From NCBI GenBank assembly GCA_007130585.1, contig SLSE01000165.1:1-12823 (forward strand): a stretch of 12,823 nucleotides of DNA, given 5' to 3'. This stretch comes from Syntrophomonadaceae bacterium. GTDB taxonomy: Bacteria > Bacillota > Dethiobacteria > DTU022. A program made the translations under genes and the position numbers. The notes beneath the pieces are model-generated. The model saw only the letters and a program-made list of their open reading frames with translations, had not been told where the DNA came from and did no database searches. This document shows, piece by piece, positions 1 through 5,514 of the stretch. Numbering within the stretch: position 1 is the first letter of the stretch; each line of letters begins with the position of its first letter.

Positions 1-105
1 GTGATAGGCGATCTTGACCTGGATCTGATCAGGGAGGTCAGGAACACCTGGCAGTTTTACCGTGACCGCCGTCCCGAGTTTTACGGGGATATTTGCGCGC
101 CCTAG
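1..105 (+). CDS. Carbon-nitrogen hydrolase (nitrilase superfamily), C-terminal end only
   Basis: The first 34 codons of the window are open in frame 1 and end at TAG 103-105. The peptide ends with TWQFYRDRRPEFYGDI, which resembles the C-terminal signature of N-carbamoylputrescine amidase, beta-ureidopropionase and related N-carbamoyl amidohydrolases (typically F-R-D-R-R-P-E-x-Y). The catalytic Glu-Lys-Cys residues lie upstream of the window and cannot be checked. The hydantoinase that follows on the same strand after 106 bases makes an N-carbamoyl amino acid amidohydrolase the most sensible reading: it would remove the carbamoyl group from the hydantoinase product, releasing CO2, ammonia and an amino acid or beta-alanine. 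Family fairly secure; substrate inferred from context only. Confidence 0.7.
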   Translation: MIGDLDLDLIREVRNTWQFYRDRRPEFYGDICAP

Positions 106-106
106 C

Positions 107-127
107 ATCAGGACAGGCTGTCCTGAT
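107..127 (+). repeat. Perfect hairpin after the hydrolase gene
   Basis: ATCAGGACA (107-115), a 3-base spacer and TGTCCTGAT (119-127) form a perfect 9-bp inverted repeat starting two bases after the hydrolase stop codon. It is not followed by a T-run, so it is not a textbook intrinsic terminator. It could protect the 3' end, act as a processing site, or be the first element of the hydantoinase leader. Confidence 0.6.
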
Positions 128-148
128 TAAGGAAGACGCGCCGGTTCA

Positions 149-181
149 TTTGCCGGGAAGACCGGAGAGAATTCCGGCAAA
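149..181 (+). repeat. Second leader hairpin upstream of hydantoinase gene
   Basis: TTTGCCGG(G)AA at 149-159 pairs with TTCCGGCAAA at 172-181, giving a 10-bp stem with one bulged G and a 12-base loop. It sits 16 bases before the strong Shine-Dalgarno of the hydantoinase gene and is followed by A-rich rather than T-rich sequence, so it is unlikely to be a terminator. The role is unknown. Confidence 0.5.
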
Positions 182-211
182 AACACAAGCCGAAATGAAG
201 GAGGATAATTT

Positions 212-1594
212 ATGCGTACCCTCATAAAAAACGGAATTGTTGTTACCGCCTCCGCTACCAGCCATGCTGACATATTAATTGAAGATGAAAAAATAATTGC
301 CCTGGAAGCAAATTCCACTGCTGCTGCCGACCTGAACTTTGATGCCGGCGGCAAATATATCTTCCCCGGGGCAATCGACGTGCATACCCATCTTGAAATG
401 CCTTTCGGAGGGACCGTAACTGCAGATGATTTTACCAGCGGCACTATCGCTGCCGCCGCAGGAGGAACCACCTGTATTGTAGACTATGCCATTCAAACCC
501 CCGGACAGTCTTTAGGCGAAGCGCTGGAAACCTGGCACAGGAAGGCTGAAGGCAGGTGCGCTGTTGATTACGGTTTTCATGTGGCCATAACCGACTTAAA
601 CGAAAACGTAATGGCCGAAATCCCCCCGCTGATCGAAAAAGGCTATCCCACTTTCAAGTTATTTATGGCCTACAAGGGAGTTTTTCAGGTTGACGACGCT
701 ACCCTGCTGAATGTTCTTAAGACATCAGGCCATGCCGGGGGGTTGGTACTCGTCCATGCTGAAAACGGCGATGTAATAGATGTACTCACCAAAGAAATGC
801 TTGCCGCCGGAAAGGTGGAGCCGCTCTATCATGCCCTGAGCCGTCCCCCGCAGGCTGAAGAAGAGGCTGTAAACCGGTTTATTACCATGGCCGAACTGAC
901 CGGCGCTCCGGCCTATATCGTGCACCTGAGCGATGCGGGAGCCCTCGGCAGGGTAGCCGAAGCGAGGATCCGGGGCCTGCAAATATATGCTGAAACCTGT
1001 CCCCAGTACCTTTTTCTCAACATCGGCAGTTATGAAGAACCTGACTTCGGCGGGGCTAAGTATGTCATGTCTCCTCCGCTCAGGGAAGAAGGCAACGAAG
1101 AATTCCTGTGGAGCGGTTTGGAAACCGGCAACCTGCAGGTTGTGGCCTCGGATCACTGTTCATTTAACCTTAAAGGGCAAAAAGATATGGGGCGCAGCAA
1201 TTTTACAAAAATACCTAACGGCGCTCCCGGATTGGAAAACAGGGTTCAACTGGTTTTTGCCGGCGGAGTTAACGGCGGCCGGATTAGCATTAATAAATTT
1301 ATTGACCTGGTCAGCACAGCGCCGGCCAGGTTATTCGGGCTCTACCCTGAAAAAGGAACCATTGCAGTGGGCAGCGATGCCGACCTGGTCATTTTCGATC
1401 CCGATGCGGACTTTGAAATCAGCGCAGCCACGCACCATCAAAACGTTGACTACAACCCTTACGAAGGGTTTGGCGGCAAGGGAGTTCCGCGGCAGGTTTT
1501 TTCCCGCGGCCGCCTGATCTTTGATGAAGGCCGGTTTGTTGGTGAGCCGGGTCAGGGCATGTTCCGGAAGCGCAGGCCGTTTAACGGGATGTAA
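212..1594 (+). CDS. hydA: Dihydropyrimidinase / hydantoinase
   Basis: A 460-residue cyclic amidohydrolase of the amidohydrolase superfamily, full length for the family. It hydrolyses the ring amide of dihydropyrimidines (dihydrouracil, dihydrothymine) or 5-substituted hydantoins to N-carbamoyl products in the cytosol. The binuclear metal site is visible: H58 and H60 in [12 protein letters not shown], the lysine expected to be carboxylated at K149 in FKLFMAYKG (with Y154 at the usual substrate-contact position), H182 in [10 protein letters not shown]238 in [10 protein letters not shown] and D314 in VASDH. NGAPG (336-340) is the usual substrate-loop motif. The ATG follows AAGGAGG (198-204) with a 7-base spacer, so the start is secure. 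A carbon-nitrogen hydrolase ends upstream, which fits a reductive pyrimidine or hydantoin breakdown pair. The stop is 17 bases before aroF, suggesting a shared transcript. Whether the natural substrate is a dihydropyrimidine or a hydantoin cannot be decided from sequence alone. Confidence 0.93.
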   Translation: MRTLIKNGIVVTASATSHADILIEDEKIIALEANSTAAADLNFDAGGKYIFPGAIDVHTHLEMPFGGTVTADDFTSGTIAAAAGGTTCIVDYAIQTPGQSLGEALETWHRKAEGRCAVDYGFHVAITDLNENVMAEIPPLIEKGYPTFKLFMAYKGVFQVDDATLLNVLKTSGHAGGLVLVHAENGDVIDVLTKEMLAAGKVEPLYHALSRPPQAEEEAVNRFITMAELTGAPAYIVHLSDAGALGRVAEARIRGLQIYAETCPQYLFLNIGSYEEPDFGGAKYVMSPPLREEGNEEFLWSGLETGNLQVVASDHCSFNLKGQKDMGRSNFTKIPNGAPGLENRVQLVFAGGVNGGRISINKFIDLVSTAPARLFGLYPEKGTIAVGSDADLVIFDPDADFEISAATHHQNVDYNPYEGFGGKGVPRQVFSRGRLIFDEGRFVGEPGQGMFRKRRPFNGM

Positions 1595-1611
1595 AGAAGG
1601 AGGTTATCTTT

Positions 1612-2625
1612 ATGATTGTTGTTATGAACCCCGGCGCTACAGAAAAAGATATCAATAAAATTACCGGTAAGCTTAAAGATATGGGCTACGGGGTTCATCT
1701 TTCCACAGGTGAAAACCGCACGGTAATCGGTGTAATCGGCCAGCGCCGGGAAGAGGCGGCCCAGGCCATGGAAGCCATGCCGGAAGTTGAACAGGTTGTT
1801 TTTATCACCCGTCCCTTCAAACTTGCAGGCCGGGAATTCCACCCTGACGATACTATCATCAGGATTGGCAATGTGACTATAGGAGGCAGCGAACTTACAG
1901 TCATGGCCGGTCCCTGTGCCATTGAAAACGAAGAACAGCTTATGCTGGCAGCGGAAGGCGTGAAAGCGGGAGGAGCCAGCGTGCTGAGGGCGGGAGCTTT
2001 TAAACCGCGTACTTCCCCGTACAGTTTCCAGGGCCTGGAGCTGGAAGGACTTGAATTTTTAAAAGAAGTGCGTTTAAAAACGGGCCTGCTGATAGTAACC
2101 GAGGTCATGGACCAGTTTACTGTAGAACAGGTGGCCGAAAGTGCCGACATTCTCCAGGTCGGAGCCCGCAACATGCAGAACTACTACCTGCTCCGCGAAC
2201 TCGGTAAGATCCGCAAGCCTGTCCTGTTGAAAAGAGGTCTCTCGGCCACAATTGAAGAGTGGCTGATGGCCGCTGAATATATTTTAAGCGGAGGCAACTA
2301 TGAAGTAATCCTCTGTGAAAGAGGCATCCGGACCTTTGAACCGTATACGCGCAATACCCTGGACTTGAGCGCAGTGCCCCTGGTTAAACAGCTCAGCCAC
2401 CTGCCGGTTATCGTCGATCCGAGCCACGGTACCGGGTTGTCGGGACTGGTTCCCGCCATGAGCAAGGCCGCTATTGCTGCAGGTGCAGACGGACTGATGA
2501 TAGAAGTTCATCCAAACCCGCAGGAAGCTCTTTCCGACGGACCGCAGTCCCTGACTCCCGAACAGTTTGAAACGCTGATCAATGAATTAAAAGGAGTGGC
2601 TCTCAGTGTCGGAAAACTTATCTGA
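1612..2625 (+). CDS. aroF: 3-deoxy-7-phosphoheptulonate (DAHP) synthase, class I-beta
   Basis: A 337-residue enzyme that condenses phosphoenolpyruvate and erythrose 4-phosphate, the first step of the shikimate pathway. Residues 1 to about 70 ([10 protein letters not shown]...) form the N-terminal ferredoxin-like regulatory domain, which in the Thermotoga maritima enzyme mediates tyrosine/phenylalanine feedback. The barrel follows with [11 protein letters not shown] (100-110), [17 protein letters not shown] (125-141), [13 protein letters not shown] (182-194), KPVLLKRG (202-209), CERGIRTFE (235-243) and VDPSHGTG (268-275). The expected metal ligands are all present: C102, H272, E298 and D309. 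The start is set by AGAAGGAGG with an 8-base spacer to ATG. It lies 17 bases after the hydantoinase gene and overlaps tyrA by 20 bases. Feedback control by aromatic amino acids is expected from the N-terminal domain. Confidence 0.95.
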   Translation: MIVVMNPGATEKDINKITGKLKDMGYGVHLSTGENRTVIGVIGQRREEAAQAMEAMPEVEQVVFITRPFKLAGREFHPDDTIIRIGNVTIGGSELTVMAGPCAIENEEQLMLAAEGVKAGGASVLRAGAFKPRTSPYSFQGLELEGLEFLKEVRLKTGLLIVTEVMDQFTVEQVAESADILQVGARNMQNYYLLRELGKIRKPVLLKRGLSATIEEWLMAAEYILSGGNYEVILCERGIRTFEPYTRNTLDLSAVPLVKQLSHLPVIVDPSHGTGLSGLVPAMSKAAIAAGADGLMIEVHPNPQEALSDGPQSLTPEQFETLINELKGVALSVGKLI

Positions 2626-3733
2626 GCACAGCTTTATATTCCGTAAAACGGCGCTGATCGGGACCGGTTTAATCGGCGGCAGTATCGGTATCGCGCTGCG
2701 TGAAAGGCGGCTGGTGGAAGAAATCGCCGGCTATGACCGGGACCCTGAAACCTGTGCCCGCGCTGTTAAGCGGGGTGCGATCGATAAGGCTGCCGCATCT
2801 CCCGCTGAAGCCGTTCGCGGGGCGGAGCTGGTTATCCTTGCCGTTCCCGTGCTCAGTACGCTCGAACTGTTAAGGGAGATCCTGCCCGCGTTAGACCAGG
2901 GGGCCCTGGTAACCGATGTAGGCAGCACCAAGGCCTGGATTATGGAAGCTGTTGAAGCAATCCTCCCTGAAGGTGTAACTTTTATCGGCGGGCACCCGAT
3001 GGCCGGGTCGGAAGAAAGCGGCATCGGAGGGTCAGATTCAGCCTTACTGGAAAATGCCATCTATGTCCTTACTCCCGGCCCTCATGCCTCAGGGGAAGCC
3101 ACAGGAAAGCTCTCAAACCTGGTAGAAGGAACGGGAGCGCAGCCCCTGATTCTTGACCCGCTGGCCCACGATCGAATTGTTGCTTCCGTCAGCCACCTGC
3201 CCCACCTGGCGGCAGCCGCCCTGGTCCGGAGCGTGGCCGGTACAGACAACCTGGAACTGGTGCGGACACTGGCGGCAGGCGGTTTTCGGGACAGCACCCG
3301 CATTGCCCTGGGCAGCCCCGACGTGTGGCGCGACATATGCATCAGCAACCGCTGGGCCTTGCTGGCAGCCTTGAAGCGCTACAGGGAGAGCCTTAATTTG
3401 CTGGAAAAATACCTGAGTGTGCCTGATCCTGATGCTGTGGAAGAGTTTCTCAGACAGGCCCGCGATTACCGGAGTACCATACCCCACCGGGGCCGGGGAA
3501 TCCTGCCGGAGGTCTATGATGTTATTGTTCTTGTCCGGGATACTCCCGGTGTTATCGGGCAGTTAACCACGCTGCTGGGTGAAGCCGGTATTAACATCGA
3601 TGCCATTGAAATTTTACATGTCAGGGAACTGGCCGGAGGAAGCGTCCGCCTGGGCTTCAGGAGCAAGGAAAACCAGCAAAAAGCGGCAGACCTTTTAAAC
3701 AAAAAAGGCTACCGCATTCATACAACCGGTTAA
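2606..3733 (+). CDS. tyrA: Prephenate dehydrogenase with C-terminal ACT domain
   Basis: A 375-residue protein that oxidatively decarboxylates prephenate to 4-hydroxyphenylpyruvate in the tyrosine branch. The N-terminal Rossmann fold carries GTGLIGGS (19-26). The catalytic histidine is H130 in [12 protein letters not shown], and SHLPH (196-200) is the second conserved motif. An ACT domain (about 304-375: [17 protein letters not shown], then GINIDAIEI) should bind an aromatic amino acid, probably tyrosine, for feedback inhibition. The start is GTG at 2606, nine bases after AAGGAG (2591-2596) inside the end of aroF, which implies translational coupling through the 20-base overlap. There is no chorismate mutase domain. 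The gene ends 11 bases from the convergent Rrf2 gene, so the aromatic block stops here with no aroA following. Confidence 0.94.
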   Translation: MSENLSEHSFIFRKTALIGTGLIGGSIGIALRERRLVEEIAGYDRDPETCARAVKRGAIDKAAASPAEAVRGAELVILAVPVLSTLELLREILPALDQGALVTDVGSTKAWIMEAVEAILPEGVTFIGGHPMAGSEESGIGGSDSALLENAIYVLTPGPHASGEATGKLSNLVEGTGAQPLILDPLAHDRIVASVSHLPHLAAAALVRSVAGTDNLELVRTLAAGGFRDSTRIALGSPDVWRDICISNRWALLAALKRYRESLNLLEKYLSVPDPDAVEEFLRQARDYRSTIPHRGRGILPEVYDVIVLVRDTPGVIGQLTTLLGEAGINIDAIEILHVRELAGGSVRLGFRSKENQQKAADLLNKKGYRIHTTG

Positions 3734-3744
3734 TTATTGCCGCT

Positions 3745-4170
3745 TTATTTTTTCAGGTATAATATTTCCTGCTCGGCCGCCAGGTCGGCCAGGGTTTTGG
3801 CTTCGAGTTCCGCTTTAATCGCATCCTTAACCCGGTGCCACACCGAGCGGGTTACACAGACATTAATCCTGTCGCATGAAAATTCATTATCCACACAGGC
3901 TACAGGGGCCATGGAGCCTTCGATGCTTTCTACAATGTCATAGAGAGTAATTTCCGAGGGCTTTTTTGCAAGATGGTAACCACCACGGCTGCCCTTCTGG
4001 GTGCGCACGAAACCGCGGGCTCTGAGCGGGGCCATAATTTGCTCCAAATACTTCACTGAAATATCCTGTTTGCAGGCAATATCGTTAAGCTGGATTGGGT
4101 CTGCCTTGTAATTCAAGGCCAGCTCGATCATTGCCCTGGACGCGTAACGTACCTTTGTCGAAAGCTGCAT
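3745..4170 (-). CDS. Rrf2-family transcriptional regulator with probable Fe-S cluster cysteines
   Basis: A 141-residue winged-helix regulator. The N-terminus MQLSTKVRYASRAMIELAL and the wing motif QKGSRGGYHLAKKP (58-71) are characteristic of Rrf2. Three cysteines, C92, C99 and C105 (spacing 6 and 5 residues), sit where IscR/NsrR-type proteins bind a [2Fe-2S] or [4Fe-4S] cluster, so it may sense Fe-S status, nitric oxide or redox state; this is inferred from position. An in-frame start 11 codons upstream (4203) exists, but ATG 4170 is preceded by GGGAGG with a 6-base spacer and matches the family start, so the shorter form is chosen. No iscS/nifU-type partner lies next to it; its neighbours are tyrA (convergent) and an XRE regulator gene. 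A near-consensus promoter and a palindrome at the start site suggest autoregulation. Confidence 0.9.
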   Translation of the reverse strand: MQLSTKVRYASRAMIELALNYKADPIQLNDIACKQDISVKYLEQIMAPLRARGFVRTQKGSRGGYHLAKKPSEITLYDIVESIEGSMAPVACVDNEFSCDRINVCVTRSVWHRVKDAIKAELEAKTLADLAAEQEILYLKK

Positions 4171-4215
4171 TTTTTTCCTCCCTGAGCCTGAGTAATAATA
4201 CAATAGTAATAATAT

Positions 4216-4226
4216 TTATGCCATAA
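4216..4226. promoter_or_regulatory. Palindrome at the Rrf2 transcription start, candidate operator
   Basis: TTATG-C-CATAA is a perfect 11-base interrupted palindrome just downstream of the predicted transcription start of the Rrf2 gene. A regulator bound here would block its own transcription. The flanks are AT-rich, so chance occurrence is possible. Confidence 0.35.
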
Positions 4227-4236
4227 GTTAATATAT

Positions 4237-4265
4237 ATTTTACAGACTCTTGTTCGAATTGTCAA
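4237..4265 (-). promoter_or_regulatory. Sigma-A-type promoter of the Rrf2 gene
   Basis: Reading the minus strand, TTGACA (4265-4260), a 17-base spacer and TAAAAT (4242-4237) form a near-perfect vegetative promoter. Transcription would begin near 4230, giving a leader of about 60 bases before ATG 4170. Confidence 0.8.
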
Positions 4266-4322
4266 AACCGTTTCTGAAATTTTTTACATTTTGCAGGTCG
4301 GCCTTAAAATAAGTTTTTCCGT

Positions 4323-5207
4323 TTATAACATAACTTTTTCCGGCCAGCCGGCCAGTTTCAAGGTATGATTTTTATTCGGTCCTTTCAGTTCTTTAAAGAC
4401 TTCGCATGTTGACTGGTTGGCCGGATTATAAAGAATCAGGTAAATGTCCCCTTTCTGAGTGTTGATGATTGTTTCGGTGGCGACATAGCTCAGGGGCCCG
4501 TAGCGGGGATGATCATAGTCAAATGCTTCATAGGTTAAATCATAGTAATCCGGATTCCTGTGGCTGGAGTACCAGTCTATATCAAATTCTTTTTCCCGGA
4601 GCAGGGCTTTAAAGATGTAGTCGAAATATTCGGTATGCCTGTAGCGTAAGGTTGACCGGCGGAAGAGGAGGATTTCAATGGCTGCCACTTTCCTCCAGGC
4701 CGGGCCGATTATATTTCTGAAACCGAATACGGAAGAATATATAAAGTGCATGTGATTTAAGCCGGCTGGAATAGTGTGGGCATATTCAATCATTTCGGGA
4801 GTTATTAAGAAAAGCTTCAGGCAGGACGTATTGGAGGCCAGGATATCCCCGTAAGGGTCGACCGCAAAGGCGGGAATTTGCATTTTTTCCATTAAGTTAA
4901 CCAGGTTATTCAACTGGGCCAGGGGATCTTCGTGGTCGAACAATATCTCATCTTTAAGGCCGACAGCGGCAATAAAAAACTCCTTCTGCTCCAGGTTCGT
5001 AAGCTTGAGAGCCCTGGCCAGCAGCTGAAGTGTCTGAGTATCCAGGTATTTCCGGTCGCCTCTTTCAAGCCTTCCCAGCTGGTTTGCTGTAAGGTGGATA
5101 GCTTCACTCAGGCTTTCCCTGGTCCAGCGATTGCCTCGTTCGTCAACGCTGTTTTTGCGCAAATGCTTTACAAGAAGCCCAAAATCGGTTAAATTTATTT
5201 TTACCAC
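4323..5207 (-). CDS. XRE-family regulator with MmyB-like ligand-binding domain
   Basis: A 294-residue protein that looks like a one-component regulator. Residues about 7-75 form a helix-turn-helix of the XRE/Cro type (RESLSEAIHLTANQLGRLERG, 30-50). Residues about 105-270 resemble the MmyB-like ligand-binding domain, a PAS-like fold that follows such HTHs: the diagnostic stretch is IPAFAVDPYGDILASN (111-126), with conserved W171 and the late segment RYGPLSYV (235-242). The ligand is unknown (fatty acids have been proposed for related proteins). The start is uncertain: GTG 5207 overlaps the only Shine-Dalgarno-like sequence (AGAGGTGG), an in-frame TAA lies two codons upstream, and the next canonical starts would cut into the HTH. 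Divergent from the GAF-PAS-GGDEF gene at 5515, with palindromes in between, so it may control that gene and itself. Confidence 0.82.
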   Translation of the reverse strand: MVKINLTDFGLLVKHLRKNSVDERGNRWTRESLSEAIHLTANQLGRLERGDRKYLDTQTLQLLARALKLTNLEQKEFFIAAVGLKDEILFDHEDPLAQLNNLVNLMEKMQIPAFAVDPYGDILASNTSCLKLFLITPEMIEYAHTIPAGLNHMHFIYSSVFGFRNIIGPAWRKVAAIEILLFRRSTLRYRHTEYFDYIFKALLREKEFDIDWYSSHRNPDYYDLTYEAFDYDHPRYGPLSYVATETIINTQKGDIYLILYNPANQSTCEVFKELKGPNKNHTLKLAGWPEKVML

Positions 5208-5350
5208 CTCTTAGGTTGCTAAAGATAATTTTTTGTACGCATTTTCGTAAGTGACTTTTAAAAAAAACATAAATTTATAGACTATACAAATTAAACAAAT
5301 AATTATATGATTAAACATAATGGCAAAATGGCCCCTGAATGTTACCCTAA

Positions 5351-5371
5351 GTTAAAAGTTTAACAAACTTT
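5351..5371. promoter_or_regulatory. Overlapping palindromes, candidate operator
   Basis: GTTAAA-AG-TTTAAC (5351-5364) is a perfect 14-base palindrome. It overlaps a second perfect inverted repeat, AAAGTTT-AAC-AAACTTT (5355-5371). They lie about midway between two divergent genes, one of which encodes a DNA-binding protein. This is the usual layout for a shared operator, but binding is inferred only. Confidence 0.45.
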
Positions 5372-5374
5372 GAG

Positions 5375-5393
5375 AATTTATGCAATGTAAATT
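5375..5393. promoter_or_regulatory. Second palindrome in the divergent region
   Basis: AATTTA (5375-5380), a 7-base spacer and TAAATT (5388-5393) form a 6-bp inverted repeat four bases after the previous pair. In AT-rich DNA this may be coincidental; its closeness to the stronger repeats is the reason to record it. Confidence 0.3.
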
Positions 5394-5490
5394 TTAAGAG
5401 TGCTAACGATTCTTAATATATGAATGCCACATAAAAAAATATTTCATGTGACACCTGGTTGGACCGGCCCGGGTGTAAAATAGTTAACAG

Positions 5491-5509
5491 GGCAGTTGTT
5501 TTGCCTGCC
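5491..5509 (+). repeat. Small hairpin abutting the sensor start codon
   Basis: GGCAG (5491-5495) can pair with CTGCC (5505-5509) across a 9-base loop. The only Shine-Dalgarno-like bases (GAGGG, 5510-5514) follow directly and touch the ATG. If formed, the hairpin would sit against the ribosome landing site. The stem is short, so support is weak. Confidence 0.3.
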
Positions 5510-5514
5510 GAGGG

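Larger units (their letters stand above)
5208..5514. other. AT-rich divergent intergenic region
   Basis: This 307-base gap separates the XRE/MmyB gene (minus) from the first sensor gene (plus). It is much more AT-rich than the flanking genes except for a short GC-rich patch at 5461-5474. It contains nested palindromes at 5351-5371 and 5375-5393 and a small hairpin abutting the sensor start. TAAAAT at 5476-5481 is a possible plus-strand -10 and TATAAT-like boxes occur on the minus strand, but no -35 at proper spacing is convincing in either direction. No small ORF with a ribosome binding site was found. Confidence 0.6.

Noticed and set aside
987..1517. Alternative-frame ORF of 176 codons inside the hydantoinase gene
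   Set aside because: It is a shadow of a gene whose catalytic motifs are all in the other frame; no ribosome binding site or family similarity.
3771..3797. GGCC-containing inverted repeat followed by GTTTT inside the Rrf2 gene, as a tyrA terminator
   Set aside because: Only four to six pairs with a bulge, inside coding sequence; the similarity rests on self-complementary GGCC words.
4171..4203. Longer Rrf2 start giving an extra MYYYSGSGRKK
   Set aside because: The Shine-Dalgarno for ATG 4170 lies within this stretch and the family begins at MQLSTKVRYA.
5459..5481. TTGGAC...TAAAAT as a promoter for the first sensor
   Set aside because: The spacer is only 11 bases, too short for a sigma-A promoter, and no better -35 lies at 16-18 bases.
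5208..5514. Cyclic di-GMP riboswitch upstream of the sensor genes
   Set aside because: I looked for the conserved core (GGGACGCAAAGC-like segment) here and in 9221-9421 and 9857-9897 and found none.
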